A stretch of 55,782 bases of DNA. It comes from Candidatus Poribacteria bacterium. GTDB lineage: Bacteria > Poribacteria > WGA-4E > GCA-2687025. A program made the position numbers and the translations under genes. Below, in pieces: positions 54,756 through 55,782 of this stretch. How positions within the stretch are numbered: position 1 is the stretch's first letter; each line of letters opens with the position of its first letter. The notes below the pieces were generated by a model, which worked only from the letters and a program-made list of their open reading frames with translations, made no database searches and had not been told where the DNA came from. The stretch covers positions 1 to 55,782 of the forward strand of contig JABGQA010000098.1 of the NCBI GenBank assembly GCA_018644665.1. Reading direction: 5' to 3'.

Positions 54756-55502
54756 TCAGGCGGTGTCGATCGGCTTTCGGAACAAGTACGCGAGACCCCG
54801 GCACCCCCACCCCATCACCACAGTCGTCACGACTGCCGCCAGTCCAGAGAGAGCATTCGCGCCGACATCGACGAGGTCGTAGACACGGTTGGGAAGGAGC
54901 GCCTGGATACCTTCGTCGAGCCAGCCCAACAGCGCGGTAGCGACCACTGCGAGAATCGCCGGCGCTGGAACCCGGCGGCCGTTCCGCCGACGCTCGACGA
55001 GAGCATGGTAGATCAGTTGTGCCACCAACCCGTACTCGAATAGGTGGGTACGTCCTACGAAGTTCGGCGTCGCGCTAAGAGTCCTGGGCAGTGCCGTCAG
55101 GTATACGGCCGTGACGCCGAGCGCCACCCCGATCTCGCGGAGCCCGGGGCGCTTCCTCACACATTGGAGGACGACGATCGTCCCCACCAGAAGCACACCG
55201 ACAGCGAACGATACCCGGAGCAGATTCCGCTCGCGTAGCGCTCCAGCCAGCGTCTGCGCCAGGCCCAAAGTCGAGTAGATCACCAGCACGACCGCTACCG
55301 CCCAGAGCCAGAGGCGACGCTCCCGGTTAAGACCTGCGCCGGACGGTTGGCGCGCTGCTGCTGCGCGCCCACACGCGCCGACGAGGCCGCGTACCGCGAG
55401 CGGCTTCCCGCGCTCCGACGATGGCGGTTGCAGCATCAACGGCACGAGGACCATGACTACGATCATCGCGACAAAGAAGATCTGACCGAATGCCTGTTCC
55501 AT
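54756..55502 (-). CDS. VanZ-like membrane protein
   Basis: The 248-residue protein has about seven hydrophobic segments and ends with the VanZ-family pattern: HLFEYGLVAQLIYHAL, then LGWLDEGIQALLPNRVYDLVDVGANALSG. VanZ-like proteins are linked to teicoplanin resistance in enterococci, but most relatives have no known role. I chose the ATG at 55502; the frame stays open to 55589. No partner gene of a resistance operon is present. Confidence 0.8.
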   Translation of the reverse strand: MEQAFGQIFFVAMIVVMVLVPLMLQPPSSERGKPLAVRGLVGACGRAAAARQPSGAGLNRERRLWLWAVAVVLVIYSTLGLAQTLAGALRERNLLRVSFAVGVLLVGTIVVLQCVRKRPGLREIGVALGVTAVYLTALPRTLSATPNFVGRTHLFEYGLVAQLIYHALVERRRNGRRVPAPAILAVVATALLGWLDEGIQALLPNRVYDLVDVGANALSGLAAVVTTVVMGWGCRGLAYLFRKPIDTA

Positions 55503-55782
55503 ACAGCCCTTCGAGGGCGCCACGCGACCGGCGCCACAGGTGAGGCCCGCGAGGTCGTGGATAACACCAAGGGCGGAACACGCGCTCATTACATACGCGT
55601 CTTCCAGCGCCAGTGATCATGGGCCGGATCGCGGCTGATCGCTGGCGTTCTTGGGCTTGCGAACGAACGTCACATCGCCGCCAGCAGGAGGATGTAGCTA
55701 CGGACTGTCGCAAGCCTGGGTCGTATCTCGTCGTCTAGTCACGCGTCACGAGGGCATATGCGCCGTAGCCGGCGAAGCCTAG

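Overview
This window is high-GC chromosomal sequence (roughly 65% by eye) from an uncultured-type bacterium. Secreted LamG and carbohydrate-binding proteins, a phytanoyl-CoA-dioxygenase-like enzyme, a sulfotransferase, a heparinase-like enzyme, DUF6785-type polytopic membrane proteins, a CRTAC1/UnbV protein and many zinc dehydrogenases resemble the gene content of Candidatus Poribacteria or a nearby planctomycete-like lineage. That assignment is inferred from gene content. No rRNA, tRNA or CRISPR array was seen.

Layout. 0.1-1.3 kb: a TIR-domain gene overlapping a three-helix membrane protein gene. 1.4-5.2 kb (minus): a DUF6785 membrane protein, a carbohydrate-binding protein, a LamG protein and a small pyrophosphatase-like protein. 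5.4-7.5 kb: a plasmid-type Rep_3 initiator and a pentapeptide-repeat protein. 7.9-13.2 kb (minus): enolase-superfamily dehydratase, serine hydrolase, heparinase-like protein, TauE/SafE transporter. 13.4-16.4 kb: an unknown protein and an ECF sigma factor fused to a membrane-anchored domain. 16.7-21.8 kb (plus): dioxygenase, secreted esterase, creatininase-like hydrolase, sulfotransferase. 21.8-24.4 kb (minus): secreted propeller-like protein and M19 dipeptidase. 24.6-27.1 kb: two tandem potassium-channel-like genes and an Nramp remnant. 27.1-33.5 kb: an alpha/beta hydrolase, a probable selenoprotein, a DUF1349-like protein, an acidic PepSY protein and a secreted metalloprotease. 33.5-41.6 kb (mostly minus): a hexuronate-type catabolic cluster (mannonate dehydratase, two zinc dehydrogenases, tagaturonate epimerase, DUF6785 membrane protein, LamG protein). 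41.8-48.5 kb (plus): UMF1 transporter, TPR protein, CRTAC1 protein, LamG protein. 48.5-52 kb: a sparse segment with an SDR, an orphan coding fragment and an IS110 element. 52-55.5 kb (minus): dehydrogenase, secreted glycosidase-like protein and VanZ-like protein.

The most striking locus is 28248-29570. A thioredoxin-like, CxxCH, double-PDZ secreted protein is interrupted only by two in-frame TGA codons. They sit exactly where this family has its CxxC cysteines, giving U-I-I-U followed by a retained cysteine. A hairpin with a fdhF-like loop lies about 25 and 34 nt downstream of the two TGAs. The reading is a two-selenocysteine protein that could use one SECIS element.

Other unusual items are the tandem channel-like pair with altered selectivity filters (TVGYRD and TVGYPD) and a 205-bp identical tract, a shared C-terminal tail on four secreted proteins, the TIR-membrane gene pair, the sigma-sensor fusion, and a structured leader upstream of the IS110 transposase that may be its bridge RNA.

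How the genes work together: secreted LamG, CBM and glycosidase-like proteins would bind and break down polysaccharide. DUF6785 proteins may move products across the inner membrane. Epimerase, dehydrogenase and dehydratase steps would channel hexuronates toward 2-keto-3-deoxygluconate. This pathway view is inferred from families and neighbourhood.
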